From [Pseudopropionibacterium] massiliense (lineage in GTDB: Bacteria; Actinomycetota; Actinomycetes; Propionibacteriales; Propionibacteriaceae), in assembly GCF_900607225.1 (NCBI RefSeq), contig NZ_LR027842.1, positions 2,322,980 through 2,386,979 on the forward strand: a DNA stretch of 64,000 bases, given 5' to 3'. Position 1 is the stretch's first letter. Every line of letters begins with the position of its first letter. The position numbers and the translations under genes are program-made. Positions 18,360-27,689 of this stretch are shown here, piece by piece. The notes under the pieces were generated by a model, which was given only the letters and a program-made list of their open reading frames with translations, made no database searches and was not told the origin of the DNA.

Positions 18360-20285
18360 GTGACGAGAAGGCTGGTGACCTGGATGCTGCTGTTGGCGGC
18401 CATCGCCGTCAGCATCATCGCAACCCCTTCCCGGGCCGATGAACCCGTCGACGTGAGCATCGAGTCCCTCACCCCCCAACTGTTGGACCGCTCACAACCG
18501 GATCAGCTCATCACCATCACCGGGACGGTGCGGAACAACACCTCACAGACCGTGGAGAACTCCAGCGTCCATTTCTGGCGCTCAACCAGACCGATCACGG
18601 AGCACGCCGAACTAGAACAGGTTCTCACCTCCGGAGCCGCACAGCCCCAGGGCAATCGGGTCACGAATTCCAAGGAGAACTACCAGGACCTCGGGGAACT
18701 GTCGCCGGGAGCCTCCATGAAGTTCACGGTGAGCGCGACCATCAGGGAACTGGCCCTGTCCTCGAGGACGGACGCCGTCTACCTGCTCGGGGCGCTGGTC
18801 CGCTCCAACTCCTCCACCCAGGGACCCAGGAACGTGGGCCGTGGCCGGGCGTTCGCCGTCGCCACGAAGAAGCCTTTGCAGGTCTCGACCGTCGTGAAGC
18901 TCACCACCCGACCGACCCTGCTCGACAACACCGATTTCCAGGACAACTCCCTCGAGTCCCGGCTCGTGGGAGAACTGTCGGAGCTGCTGACGGCAGCTGA
19001 GAAACCGGGAACCTACACGCTGCTGGACCCCTCCCTGCTCGTCGAGGCCCAGGTACTGGCCGGGGAACACACCGTCGCCGGCCAGGCCGCTCCACCGAGC
19101 GAGACCGCCGACGATTTCGTGAAACGCCTCACCAGTCTGATCGGCACGGGGCGAGTGATGCGGCTACCGTTCGGAAATCCCGACCTGGCACGTCTGCACG
19201 CCGCCGGGGACCTGTCCGGTCTCGAGGCTGCTCTTGGCTGGTCCGAGACCGCGTTGAAAGCCTCAGGGCTGGGGACGACCCTCGCCGACGTTCCCCTCGT
19301 GGCCGACCTCGGCGGGAACGATTCCCAGGACCTGGCGTTGACGCTGGCCCTCCATGATTTCCAGAAGGTCTTCGGCAACACCTTCCCATCCAGCGGCGAG
19401 ATAAGCACCACGAACCACGAGGTCAAGGCCCACGCGCTGCGCGTTTCCTCCATGGATCTGCCCGGGATCGGTCCCGGGAACACGTTCACGAGGGCCCAGA
19501 TCTCAGGACGCCGCCTGGCTGAGGAGCTGCTGGGGGAGAAGACGACGATCCACATGGTCCGTGAAGCCGCGGACATCAGCCGTGCGGAACTCCTTGCAGG
19601 CTCCGAAACCGCCGCTCCGCTCCCCGAGCCCAGCGGTCAGGCGCGCTACGGCGTACCGGCGGAGCAGATCACCTCATGGCCAAAGCTGCGTTCCCAGATA
19701 CAGGGTATCTTCGACTCCACCCAGCTCCTGGAGGAGTTGACGGGCTCCGACCGCACGGCCCTGAACGCGACCATCGCCGCGCGGGCCTTCAACAGCGCCT
19801 TCCAATCCGAGCAGGAGGCGATGGACTTCGTCAGCGCGACCCCGAGTGAGAAACTGACCCCGTCCGCGATCCGGCTGAGCGCCGCCAGCCAGTTCGTGAT
19901 GGGCTCCGAAACCAACAACTTCCCCGTGACGATCAGCAATCCGCTGCCCATCACCGTGAAGGTGCGGGTCCAGTTCGTCAGCGACTCCCCCAACCGGATC
20001 CGGGTCGCCCCCTCCGAGCTGGTCACCCTCGGACCCGGCGAGCACCGCACTGTCAGCATCTCGCCGTCCACCACCGCCAACGGTGTCGTGACGGTGAGGG
20101 CCCAGCTGACGACGGAACAGGGAACAGTATTCGGCTCCGTGGTGCCCGTTGAGATCACGGCCACCGGCCTTGGGCGAGTCGGCTGGATCATCATCGTCAT
20201 CTCGGGTGCAGTAGTGGTCGGGGGTACATTCCTGCGTATCAGGGCGGTGCAGAGGGAAAGAACCAGGGAGAGTCGTGAGCAGTAG
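18360..20285 (+). CDS. DUF6049 family exported protein upstream of murJ
   Basis: 641 aa, type I membrane topology. Signal peptide 1-26 (TRRLVTWMLLLAAIAVSIIATPSRA), a large extracytoplasmic region opening with a beta-sandwich (SIESLTPQLLDRSQPDQLITITGTVRN), an alpha/beta middle, and a C-terminal membrane helix (VGWIIIVISGAVVVGGTFL) with a basic tail. The GTG was chosen because it gives a clean signal peptide; ATG at 18330 is possible. It overlaps murJ by 11 nt. Proteins of this family regularly precede murJ in actinobacteria, suggesting a role in peptidoglycan precursor export or cell-wall growth. Function not established. Confidence 0.75.
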   Translation: MTRRLVTWMLLLAAIAVSIIATPSRADEPVDVSIESLTPQLLDRSQPDQLITITGTVRNNTSQTVENSSVHFWRSTRPITEHAELEQVLTSGAAQPQGNRVTNSKENYQDLGELSPGASMKFTVSATIRELALSSRTDAVYLLGALVRSNSSTQGPRNVGRGRAFAVATKKPLQVSTVVKLTTRPTLLDNTDFQDNSLESRLVGELSELLTAAEKPGTYTLLDPSLLVEAQVLAGEHTVAGQAAPPSETADDFVKRLTSLIGTGRVMRLPFGNPDLARLHAAGDLSGLEAALGWSETALKASGLGTTLADVPLVADLGGNDSQDLALTLALHDFQKVFGNTFPSSGEISTTNHEVKAHALRVSSMDLPGIGPGNTFTRAQISGRRLAEELLGEKTTIHMVREAADISRAELLAGSETAAPLPEPSGQARYGVPAEQITSWPKLRSQIQGIFDSTQLLEELTGSDRTALNATIAARAFNSAFQSEQEAMDFVSATPSEKLTPSAIRLSAASQFVMGSETNNFPVTISNPLPITVKVRVQFVSDSPNRIRVAPSELVTLGPGEHRTVSISPSTTANGVVTVRAQLTTEQGTVFGSVVPVEITATGLGRVGWIIIVISGAVVVGGTFLRIRAVQRERTRESREQ

Positions 20286-23200
20286 TACCAGTAGCGGTGT
20301 GAGCAGCAGCCGCAAATTGCTTTCCGCAAGCGCCCTGATGGCGGCGGGAACGCTGGTTTCCCGAGGCCTCGGGATCCTGCGGACAATGCTGGTGGCCTTC
20401 ATCCTGGGCAACGGAACCCGACAGGCCGACATCCTGTCGCTGGCGAGCACGATCTCCAACGGCATGTACATCCTGTTCGTGGGAGGCGCCGTCAACACGG
20501 TCCTGGTACCGCAGATCGTGCGCGCCATCCGTCACGACGAGGACGGCGGCGAGGCGTTCACGAACCGGATCATGACCGCATTCATGCTGGCCATCAGCGT
20601 GGTGACCGTGGTCCTGACACTCGCAGCCCCCCTGATCACCTTCCTCTACTCGTCGGATTCCTGGCGCACCCCCGATCTGGAGTCCCAGTACGCCTCGATG
20701 GTGGCGCTGACCTACTGCACCCTTCCCCAGATCTTCTTCTACGGCGCCTACACGATGCTGGGGCAGGTCCTCAACGCCCGGGACCAGTTCGGCCCCATGA
20801 TGTGGGCACCGATCGCCAACAACGTCATCTCGATCATCGTGCTGGGTTTCTACCTGGTGATATGGGGCACCGGCGGCGATCATTCGGGCGCGTTCACCAC
20901 GGAGCAGATACTGCTTCTGGGCATCGGTTCCACAGCCGGAATCGCAGCCCAGGCCTTGGTGCTGATCCCGTTCGTGAAGAAGGTCGGGTTTCGTTTCCGG
21001 CCACGTTTCGACCTCCGGGGAGCGGGGCTGGGCAAGACCTTCCAACTGGCGAAGTGGACCCTGGGTTTCGTCCTCATCAACCAGGCCGTGCTGATGCTGG
21101 TGAACCGCCTGGCTACCTCCGCGACGGCCGCCGGGTCGGGCGGAGGTTCCAACGTGTACGGCAACGCCAGCCTGATCTGGATGATGCCGCACTCCCTGAT
21201 CACGGTCTCTCTGGCAACCGCGATGCTTCCCAACGCATCCCGGCTGGCCGCCGAGGAAGACCTCGAGGGCGTCGCGGCCGAGGCCCGCAAGACCATGAGG
21301 CTGTCGTTGATGGCCCTGGTACCCGCCTCGATGGTTTTCCTGGCGCTCTCCGAACCCATGGCCACCCTGTTGTTCGGCCATGGTCAGGGCAGCCGCGACG
21401 CCAACCTGATCGCCTGGGCGCTGAGCGCTTTCGCCCTGGGCACGGTGCCGTTCACCGTGCAGTTCATCTGCCTGCGCACCTTCTACGCGCTGGAGGACAC
21501 CCGCACCCCGTTCCGGCTGCAGCTCGTGATAGGGGGCGTGAACGCGGGGGGCGCGTTGCTGCTGGTGTACCTGATCAACGATCCCTCCTGGACAGCGGCC
21601 GCGCTCGCAGGAGCCTATTCGCTGGCCTACCTGGTGGGGGTCCAGCTCAGCTGGCGTCAGCTCAAGCGGAAGATCCCCCATCTGAACGGCCGGGATCTTC
21701 TGATGCACGTCGCCCGCCTGGGCATCGGTGCGGGCAGCGGCGCCCTGGTGGCGTGGCTCCTGTCCACCCTGATTCTGGACGCACTCCCCGGCGGGATCGT
21801 CGGCCCGCTGTTGGCGCTGTGTCTGGGGGGCGGCATCATCGGGACCGGTTTCCTGGCGGTGGGCAAGGTGCTGAAGGTTCGGGAACTCGCAAGTCTCGGA
21901 GACATGATCCGTTCCCGGCTCGGGCGGGGAAGACCCTCCACTCCCGCAGGCGAGGAGAAACCGCAGAAGGAGTCGTCCCTTCCGCACATCCCCACCATTG
22001 GTGCGGAACCCGCCACCGCGGCCGCCCTGGTGGACGACCTCATGCCGACGGGCCTGCACACGATCATCGCCGACGGAACCTTCAACGGCTGGAACGCGGC
22101 ACGCATACCGGAGGAATCCATGGCCGCAGCCCTCGAGCTGCCAAGTCTGGTAGGAAAGCTCACCCCGGATCCCGCAGACCTCGATCCGAATTCCACCGAC
22201 GATCTCCTGGCCACACGGATCACCCCTGCCGTACAGAGGACCCCGTCTCCCGAGACCTCCACCTCACCGATCGATGCGAGCATGCAGGCACAGGTCATCG
22301 GCCCGGACGAGCCCTCCACGTTCGACGGAATCGACGAGATCACCTCGGGTCAACGCCTGATGAGCACCGGTGACCTGCTCTCCACGCGATTCCGCATCGA
22401 GGAGCTGATCGCGGTGCGGGACGGCATCGAGACGTGGCGTTCCCACGATCTGGTGCTCTCCCGTGACGTCATGGCACACGTCATCCCGGAGGACAGCCCC
22501 TACACCGCCAATCTGCTGCAGGCGGCCCGCAAGGGCGCGATCGCCACCGATTCCCGTTTCCTGCGGGTGCTGGACGCGGTCAGCCTGGACAACGATCCAC
22601 GCGGGATCGGTGGCTACATCGTCTGCGAGTACGCGCACGGCAGCTCGCTGGCCAACCTGCTGAGACACGGCCCGCTCAGCACACTGGAAGCGGCCTGGGT
22701 GGTCCGGGAACTGGCGGACGCCCTCACCTCGCTGCACGGCCAGGGACTGTTCCACGAACAGCTGACCCCCGACAACGTGGTGATCACAACCCTCGGCGCC
22801 GTGAAACTGGTCGGTTTCGGGGTGGAGGCCGGTTTCCACCCGAACGCATCGGTGAAGTGGAGCGACCGCGAGGCAGCCGACGTGCGGGGACTCGCCAGCC
22901 TGCTGTACGCGATGCTGGTGCTGCACTGGCCCGGCGGGGACGCCTGGGGCCTTCCCGCCGCCTCGCTCATCAACGGCGAAATAGCCCCGATGAGTTCGGT
23001 GACCCCCGGCATCTCCCCCGCCCTGGACCGCATCTGCGCGGCAGCTCTGGCAGGACAGGAAACCGCACCGGATCAACGGATCACGACCGCCTCACAGCTG
23101 GCCTCGGCGCTCGCCTCGGTACTGGGAACGGCGGATGCCTCCCCGGATCTGGAGGCCCGGGTCAGGCAACCACACAATCCGATCCCGACCCACCTGCGGC

Positions 23201-23979
23201 CCGCTGCGCTGGATTCCATGCCTGCCCCCGTGGTTCCCGATTCCGCCGCGACCCAGGTGCAACCGGCAGTGGCCCAGCAACGCCAACGGGTGGTGGAGAC
23301 CAGCGCGGTGGAGGACGTCAAGTCCACCAAGAACACCTACGAGGGCAGGCCTCTGCTGTGGGTGGTGCTGGTGGCTGCGGTGGCCACTCTCGTGATCTCC
23401 TTGATCGTGGTCGCGATCAACAGCATCGGTCGGAGACCCGAGGTCCCCGGCCCCGAGTCGCCCACCCCCACGACCAGCGAGTCGCAGGAGGCCCCGGAGG
23501 TCGGCACCGTCATTCCCGTGGCCGGCATCACCGATTTCGACCCGCGGGCCGACAACGGCAGCGGCGATGAACACCCGGACCAGGTGAACAACGCCATCGA
23601 CGGTGACCCCGGCACGGGCTGGTCCACCATGCAGTACCGGGACAACCCCAACCTGGGTGGCGAGAAACCGGGGGTCGGCCTGGTGCTCGACCTCGGGAAA
23701 CCGGTCAAGCTCGGGGAGGTCGAGGTGACCTTCGCCGCGGCCGGCGAGACCGTCGAGCTGCGGGTACCGGAGAAGGAGGCCACGGACAGGGCACCCATGG
23801 ATCGCCAGGCCCAGTGGAGGACGGTGGCCACCGCCGAGGACACCTCGGAGCAGGCCGTCCTGAAACCCACCGAGGAGGTCACCAGCCGCTACGTGCTGGT
23901 CTACCTCACCAAACTGCCGGAGGCATCGAGGGCCCGCTACGTGGGTACCGTGAACGAGATCGTCGTCAAACAAGGGTGA
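20275..23979 (+). CDS. murJ: MurJ (MviN) lipid II flippase with pseudokinase and C-terminal domains
   Basis: Flips lipid II across the membrane for peptidoglycan synthesis; 1234 aa, GTG start. Residues about 15-530 are the MurJ/MATE-like membrane domain with roughly 14 helices (GLGILRTMLVAFILG; FYGAYTMLGQVLNARDQFGP; AMLPNASRLAAEED; FYALEDTRTPF). Then an acidic linker (540-690) and a protein kinase-like domain (about 700-960) whose catalytic loop is degenerate (LFHEQLTPDNVVITTLGAVKLVGFG; no HRD and no DFG), so it is a pseudokinase like that of mycobacterial MviN. One membrane helix follows (about 1025-1045) and then a discoidin/F5-F8-like beta domain (ASDIDGDPGTGWS-type repeat near 1105). The pseudokinase probably recruits an FHA protein when phosphorylated. 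Confidence 0.92.
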   Translation: MSSSTSSGVSSSRKLLSASALMAAGTLVSRGLGILRTMLVAFILGNGTRQADILSLASTISNGMYILFVGGAVNTVLVPQIVRAIRHDEDGGEAFTNRIMTAFMLAISVVTVVLTLAAPLITFLYSSDSWRTPDLESQYASMVALTYCTLPQIFFYGAYTMLGQVLNARDQFGPMMWAPIANNVISIIVLGFYLVIWGTGGDHSGAFTTEQILLLGIGSTAGIAAQALVLIPFVKKVGFRFRPRFDLRGAGLGKTFQLAKWTLGFVLINQAVLMLVNRLATSATAAGSGGGSNVYGNASLIWMMPHSLITVSLATAMLPNASRLAAEEDLEGVAAEARKTMRLSLMALVPASMVFLALSEPMATLLFGHGQGSRDANLIAWALSAFALGTVPFTVQFICLRTFYALEDTRTPFRLQLVIGGVNAGGALLLVYLINDPSWTAAALAGAYSLAYLVGVQLSWRQLKRKIPHLNGRDLLMHVARLGIGAGSGALVAWLLSTLILDALPGGIVGPLLALCLGGGIIGTGFLAVGKVLKVRELASLGDMIRSRLGRGRPSTPAGEEKPQKESSLPHIPTIGAEPATAAALVDDLMPTGLHTIIADGTFNGWNAARIPEESMAAALELPSLVGKLTPDPADLDPNSTDDLLATRITPAVQRTPSPETSTSPIDASMQAQVIGPDEPSTFDGIDEITSGQRLMSTGDLLSTRFRIEELIAVRDGIETWRSHDLVLSRDVMAHVIPEDSPYTANLLQAARKGAIATDSRFLRVLDAVSLDNDPRGIGGYIVCEYAHGSSLANLLRHGPLSTLEAAWVVRELADALTSLHGQGLFHEQLTPDNVVITTLGAVKLVGFGVEAGFHPNASVKWSDREAADVRGLASLLYAMLVLHWPGGDAWGLPAASLINGEIAPMSSVTPGISPALDRICAAALAGQETAPDQRITTASQLASALASVLGTADASPDLEARVRQPHNPIPTHLRPAALDSMPAPVVPDSAATQVQPAVAQQRQRVVETSAVEDVKSTKNTYEGRPLLWVVLVAAVATLVISLIVVAINSIGRRPEVPGPESPTPTTSESQEAPEVGTVIPVAGITDFDPRADNGSGDEHPDQVNNAIDGDPGTGWSTMQYRDNPNLGGEKPGVGLVLDLGKPVKLGEVEVTFAAAGETVELRVPEKEATDRAPMDRQAQWRTVATAEDTSEQAVLKPTEEVTSRYVLVYLTKLPEASRARYVGTVNEIVVKQG

Positions 23980-24024
23980 GAGCGCCGTCGACGTGGAGAC
24001 GACCGGGTCCGCTACGGTGTCCCC

Positions 24025-24903
24025 ATGACCGACGGCAACCTGGAGATCCACGTGCTGGCCGACTCGACCGGGGAGACCGCGGTGCGATTGGCCCGGGCCG
24101 CCCGCGCCCAGTTCCCGGACGCGCACTTCGAGATCATCAGGCACCCCCGGCTGGGGAAACTGGATGCCATGATGAAGGCCCTGGGCACCCTGAGGGAGCG
24201 GGCGGACCGCCCGATCGCAGTGTTCTTCACGCTGGTGAACGCTGAACTGCGGAGCCTGGTGATCAACGCCTGCGAGGATCTCGCGATCCCCTACACCGAC
24301 CTGATGGGCGATGCGCTGGTCGCCCTGGAGAGGATCTCCGGGCACACCGCCGACGAGGTTCCCATGCGCCCCGTGGGGGTGGAGGCCGACTACTTCGTTC
24401 GGATCTCCGCGATGGAGTTCGCGATCCGCAACGACGACGGGGCCATGCCGGCGGCACTCCGGGAGTGTGACATCTGCCTGATCGGGGCGTCGCGTTCCGG
24501 CAAGACCCCGCTGTCGATCTACCTGGGATATCTGGGCTACAAGACGGTCAACGTTCCCCTGGTGCCCGGGATCCGGCCGCCCGAGGAGCTGTTCGGGATC
24601 GACCGCTGGCGCATCGTCGGGTTGACGATAGACGCGGAACGGTTGCTGCAGATCCGGTCGCGCCGCGTGCAGGGGTTGGGGGGATTCGGTACCCGCGACG
24701 GCTACGCGGATCTGGGGCAGATCCTCGACGAACTGGACGAGGTGGGTGCCATCCAGCGGCGGCTGGGAGCACCGGTCGTCGACACCACGGGTCTCGCCCT
24801 GGAAGAGGCCGCGGCGCGGATCATCGACATCGTCGACGAACGCGCCCGGAGGGCGGGTTCCCGGCTCCGCCGACCGGCGGGGCAGCTGCGCATCACCCCT
24901 TGA
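24025..24903 (+). CDS. PEP synthase / pyruvate phosphate dikinase regulatory protein (DUF299)
   Basis: Bifunctional ADP/Pi-dependent kinase and pyrophosphorylase that switches PpsA or PPDK on and off by threonine phosphorylation; 292 aa. It shows the family start (LEIHVLADSTGETAVRLARAA), a P-loop GASRSGKTPLSIYLG near residue 155, and NVPLVPGIRPPEELF. It follows murJ by 45 nt with its own ATG. Which target enzyme it controls cannot be told from this window. Confidence 0.9.
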   Translation: MTDGNLEIHVLADSTGETAVRLARAARAQFPDAHFEIIRHPRLGKLDAMMKALGTLRERADRPIAVFFTLVNAELRSLVINACEDLAIPYTDLMGDALVALERISGHTADEVPMRPVGVEADYFVRISAMEFAIRNDDGAMPAALRECDICLIGASRSGKTPLSIYLGYLGYKTVNVPLVPGIRPPEELFGIDRWRIVGLTIDAERLLQIRSRRVQGLGGFGTRDGYADLGQILDELDEVGAIQRRLGAPVVDTTGLALEEAAARIIDIVDERARRAGSRLRRPAGQLRITP

Positions 24904-25002
24904 GCGAAATGCAGGATCACCGCCCCTGACTCGCGGCCGCGGCGCGACACCGGGCCTCGCTCCTCCCCCGGTCCGCGCCATCGGCCGGTGTGGGTGGCTC
25001 GG

Positions 25003-25920
25003 TCAGATGCCCTCGTGGGCGTAGCTGCGGGGATCGTTGATGGGTTCGATGTGTCCGGTGACGTTCATCCGCGGGAACTCGGTGACGATCTCGTCGGAGA
25101 GATCCTCCAGGAAATCGTGGCCCTGTTTGACGCTCCAGTCGTCCGGGACGAGAAGGTGGAAGTCCATGAACTGCCGGGCCCCGGAGACCCGGGTGCGCAT
25201 CTGGTGGAAGGCGACCCCGGCCCCGGTCCTGCTGGTGAGTATCGCGCGCAGTTTTTCGTTGTCCTCCTCCGGCAGGGACGCGTCCATCAATCCCCCGGTC
25301 GATTCCTTCACCAGCCCGTAGCCCGTGAACAGGATGTTGACGCCCACCGCGATGGCGATCACCGGGTCGAGCCATCCCCAGCCGCTCACCCACACCAGCG
25401 CGATCCCCACCAGCACCCCGGCCGAGGTCCACACGTCGGTCATCAGGTGTTTGCCGTCGGCCCTGAGGGTGATGGAGTGGTGGCGTTTCCCGGCCCTGAT
25501 CATCACCAACGCCACGGCACCGTTGAGGAGGGAGGCCGCCACGGAGATCATCAACCCGATCCCCACCGATTCGAGGGGCTGCGGGGTGAGAAGCCGCTGG
25601 AGCGCGAGAACGACGATGGAGATCGCGGCGACGAAGATCATCACGCCCTCCACGGCCGCCGAGAAGTACTCGGCCTTGGTGTGGCCGAAGTTGTGGTTGG
25701 CGTCGGCAGGTCTCGCCGCCACCTTCAGCACGATCAACGCCACGACGGCGGCGACCAGGTTCACCAGGGACTCGGCGGCATCGGCCAACAGCCCGACGGA
25801 ACCGGTGACCAGCCAGGCCCCGGTCTTGAGCAGGATGGTGGCGAGGGCCGTTGCCACGGCCAGCCAGCCGTAACGACTCAGGTCCGGGACACCGGAGGAT
25901 TGTTGAGAATTTGGCGACAC
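25003..25920 (-). CDS. Cation diffusion facilitator (CDF) metal transporter
   Basis: Proton-coupled efflux of divalent metal (Zn, Fe, Co or Mn), 305 aa. Six membrane helices with the metal-site helices recognisable: GSVGLLADAAESLVNLVAA in TM2 (Glu where many members have His) and LMTDVWTSAGVLVGI / DPVIAIAVGVNIL in TM5-6. NHNFGHTKAEYFSA is the family HxxGxxKxE loop. A C-terminal cytoplasmic ferredoxin-like domain (about 215-300) contains FHQMRTRVSGARQFMDFHLLVP. GTG start at 25920. Confidence 0.88.
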   Translation of the reverse strand: MSPNSQQSSGVPDLSRYGWLAVATALATILLKTGAWLVTGSVGLLADAAESLVNLVAAVVALIVLKVAARPADANHNFGHTKAEYFSAAVEGVMIFVAAISIVVLALQRLLTPQPLESVGIGLMISVAASLLNGAVALVMIRAGKRHHSITLRADGKHLMTDVWTSAGVLVGIALVWVSGWGWLDPVIAIAVGVNILFTGYGLVKESTGGLMDASLPEEDNEKLRAILTSRTGAGVAFHQMRTRVSGARQFMDFHLLVPDDWSVKQGHDFLEDLSDEIVTEFPRMNVTGHIEPINDPRSYAHEGI

Positions 25921-25977
25921 GCTCTCATGTTCGATCTCCGCGGGGACGGAATCAACCCCTGGAAGGCTCCACTTGCC

Positions 25978-26601
25978 TTATGTCGTTCCCACCGGGGCGG
26001 GTGGGGGCTCGATCCAGGTACGGGTGCCTTCGGTGACCCAGCGGGTGACGTGCCCGAGATGTTCGGCCGGTAGGTATCCGGCCCTGAGGTCCGCAACCGA
26101 TACCGGCGATGCTCCGGTCAGGTCCGCGACCTCCGGGATCAGGTCGGTGATCACGGCCGCCAACGGCATCGCCAGGCTCTTCCGGTTGGCGACCAGCGTC
26201 GCCAGCACCTCCCCGTCGATTCCCCGCGCCACCACCACGAGCGGCCGATGCAGGGCGATGGGGATCATCAACTCTCGCATACTCACCCCCGTCCCCTCGA
26301 TGACGAGCACGTGCGCGTTCTCGAGGTCGACGCGACCGTTCACGTCGGCGAACCCCGGATCGGCGAGTCCGATCTCCAGCCGTTCGCCTCTCGGTTCGGC
26401 CCCGAGGACGGGGCGCCGGACGCCCGGAGCGGGTAGGCCGTCGATCTCCGACTGGGTCAGGTATCCGGGCTCCTCCTCAATCGCGTCCTGCACGGGTTTC
26501 CCCTCCAACCGACGTCGACGTCGCACATCCAGCCAGACGGCCAGCGCCAGCAACGGCAGCCCGATCGCCAGCACCCACAGCAAACCACCCAGTTCACCCA
26601 T
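25978..26601 (-). CDS. Membrane-anchored protein resembling a GroEL apical domain
   Basis: 207 aa. One N-terminal membrane helix (about 7-27, LLWVLAIGLPLLALAVWL), a basic stretch, then a soluble domain. Its second half follows the GroEL apical-domain pattern: HVLVIEGTGVSMRELMIPIALH, RPLVVVARGIDGEVLATLVAN, a beta region with AAVITDLIPEVADLTGASPVS, and LGHVTRWVTEGTRTWIE, lining up with GroEL [21 protein letters not shown], LTGG and LGxAxxVxxxxDxTTI. The equatorial ATPase domain is absent, so it is not a chaperonin. It might act as a tethered peptide-binding domain. ATG at 26601 was chosen because frames further upstream run through the tRNA. Confidence 0.6.
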   Translation of the reverse strand: MGELGGLLWVLAIGLPLLALAVWLDVRRRRRLEGKPVQDAIEEEPGYLTQSEIDGLPAPGVRRPVLGAEPRGERLEIGLADPGFADVNGRVDLENAHVLVIEGTGVSMRELMIPIALHRPLVVVARGIDGEVLATLVANRKSLAMPLAAVITDLIPEVADLTGASPVSVADLRAGYLPAEHLGHVTRWVTEGTRTWIEPPPAPVGTT

Positions 26602-26655
26602 GGGTCCAAGACTGCCATGTGGACCGGGCAGAGGCAGTGCGGCTAGACTGTGTCC

Positions 26656-26728
26656 GCCCCTATAGCTCAGCTGGCAGAGCAGTGGACTTTTAATCCATGG
26701 GTCGCGGGTTCGATCCCCGCTGGGGGCA
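26656..26728 (+). tRNA. tRNA-Lys (anticodon TTT)
   Basis: Cloverleaf from GCCCCTA to TGGGGGC plus discriminator A. D arm GCTCAGCTGGCAGAGC, anticodon loop CTTTTAA between GTGGA/TCCAT, and T arm GCGGG-TTCGATC-CCCGC. The CCA end is not encoded. Its 3' half is antisense to the end of the MarR gene. Confidence 0.96.
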
Positions 26729-27235
26729 CGAGGGGGTCCGGTGGACCTGTGTCGGCTCCACCATCTGCGATTCTTGTTTCCCGGCCATGTTCTCCGAGAA
26801 CGCCGCGACGATGTCACCGACGCCGATGAGGAAACGGGTGATCATCTCCACCTGCTCCGCGGACCACCCGGAGACGTGTTCGGCCAGCTTCTCATTGATG
26901 CGGGAGTACGCCTCGGTGAGCCGGTCAATCCCGGCGGCGTGGATGCGTACCGATCGGCGGTCGGCCGGATCCGGACGCCGCTCGATCCAACCATCCCGTT
27001 CGAGCCGGGCCAGGATACCGGTCATGGTCGCCACGTGCGTCCTCGTGCGGCGTGCCAGCTCGGTCGGGGTCCGCGGCCCCTCCTGGCTGAGCGCGTCGAG
27101 CACGGCGAAGTCGCCGTCCCTGAGCCCCAGCACCTCACCGACGACACGGTTGCTCGCCGCGAACGCGCCGTTCAGCCTTCGCAGCGCGAGAATCATCCGA
27201 TTGGCCGATTGATCAGCCGACGCGGTTCCATTCAC
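26690..27235 (-). CDS. MarR family transcriptional regulator
   Basis: DNA-binding repressor, 181 aa. Winged helix about 40-110 (LRDGDFAVLDALSQEGPRTPTELARRTRTHVATMTGILARLERDGWIERRPDPADRRS), the classical MarR wing DPADRR included, and flanking dimerisation helices. GTG start at 27235 with AGGAG 9 nt upstream. The last 13 codons (to PRPMD) are antisense to the 3' part of the tRNA-Lys gene, so the natural C-terminus was probably changed by rearrangement at the tRNA. The target gene is unknown; the nearest divergent DNA carries no intact gene. Confidence 0.85.
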   Translation of the reverse strand: MNGTASADQSANRMILALRRLNGAFAASNRVVGEVLGLRDGDFAVLDALSQEGPRTPTELARRTRTHVATMTGILARLERDGWIERRPDPADRRSVRIHAAGIDRLTEAYSRINEKLAEHVSGWSAEQVEMITRFLIGVGDIVAAFSENMAGKQESQMVEPTQVHRTPSCPQRGSNPRPMD

Positions 27236-27325
27236 GGTTGCTCACTCCTCACGACGCGGGACATGGAGCCATTCCCGCACACCACGGCCGGACACGGCCC
27301 CGTGAGTGCGACGTTCGCGCCCCAG

Positions 27326-27331
27326 ATTATA
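27326..27331 (-). promoter_or_regulatory. Candidate -10 of the MarR gene in an AT-rich operator-like patch
   Basis: On the minus strand TATAAT lies about 90 nt before the MarR start, inside an AT-rich imperfect palindrome (27326-27345, centred on GAATTAC). MarR proteins commonly bind such sites over their own promoter. No good -35. Confidence 0.4.
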
Positions 27332-27368
27332 CGAATTACATATAGCATGAGGCTTATTCACAGGATGC

Positions 27369-27415
27369 TGGTTGAGCCAGCTCGTGAGCGCCAGCGAACG
27401 GCTGTGTCGAAACCA
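27369..27415 (-). repeat. Dispersed hairpin repeat, copy A
   Basis: On the minus strand starts TGGTTTCGACAC and ends GGCTCAACCA, like the other copies at 27469, 45181 and 60000. It is inverted relative to copy B 54 nt away, so the two form a larger inverted repeat. The most diverged copy in its centre. Confidence 0.7.
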
Positions 27416-27468
27416 CCACGCGGCCGAGAAACACACTCGGACCCCGGATTCCTCAGACACCTATGGGG

Positions 27469-27513
27469 TGGTTTCGACTCGGACTGCTCCTTCGTCGCGG
27501 TCCGGCTCAACCA
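27469..27513 (+). repeat. Dispersed hairpin repeat, copy B
   Basis: 45 bp with terminal TGGTTTCGACT and GGCTCAACCA. The internal stem CGGACTGC/GCGGTCCG pairs fully, with one T-G wobble, around a 9-nt loop. Confidence 0.75.
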
Positions 27514-27689
27514 GCTTCGGAGAGGCCATGAACAAGCCTCCATGAACCTCATATCAGGTGAGTGCGGCTCCGCACGGTGCACGCGCCGCGACGGCCCGCG
27601 GAGGAGCCCGCGATTCATCGCAGTTCAATGCAGACGTTTCGGCACCCCGGATGTGTTGCAGACGGCGGACTCCCACACCGAGCCGAAAG

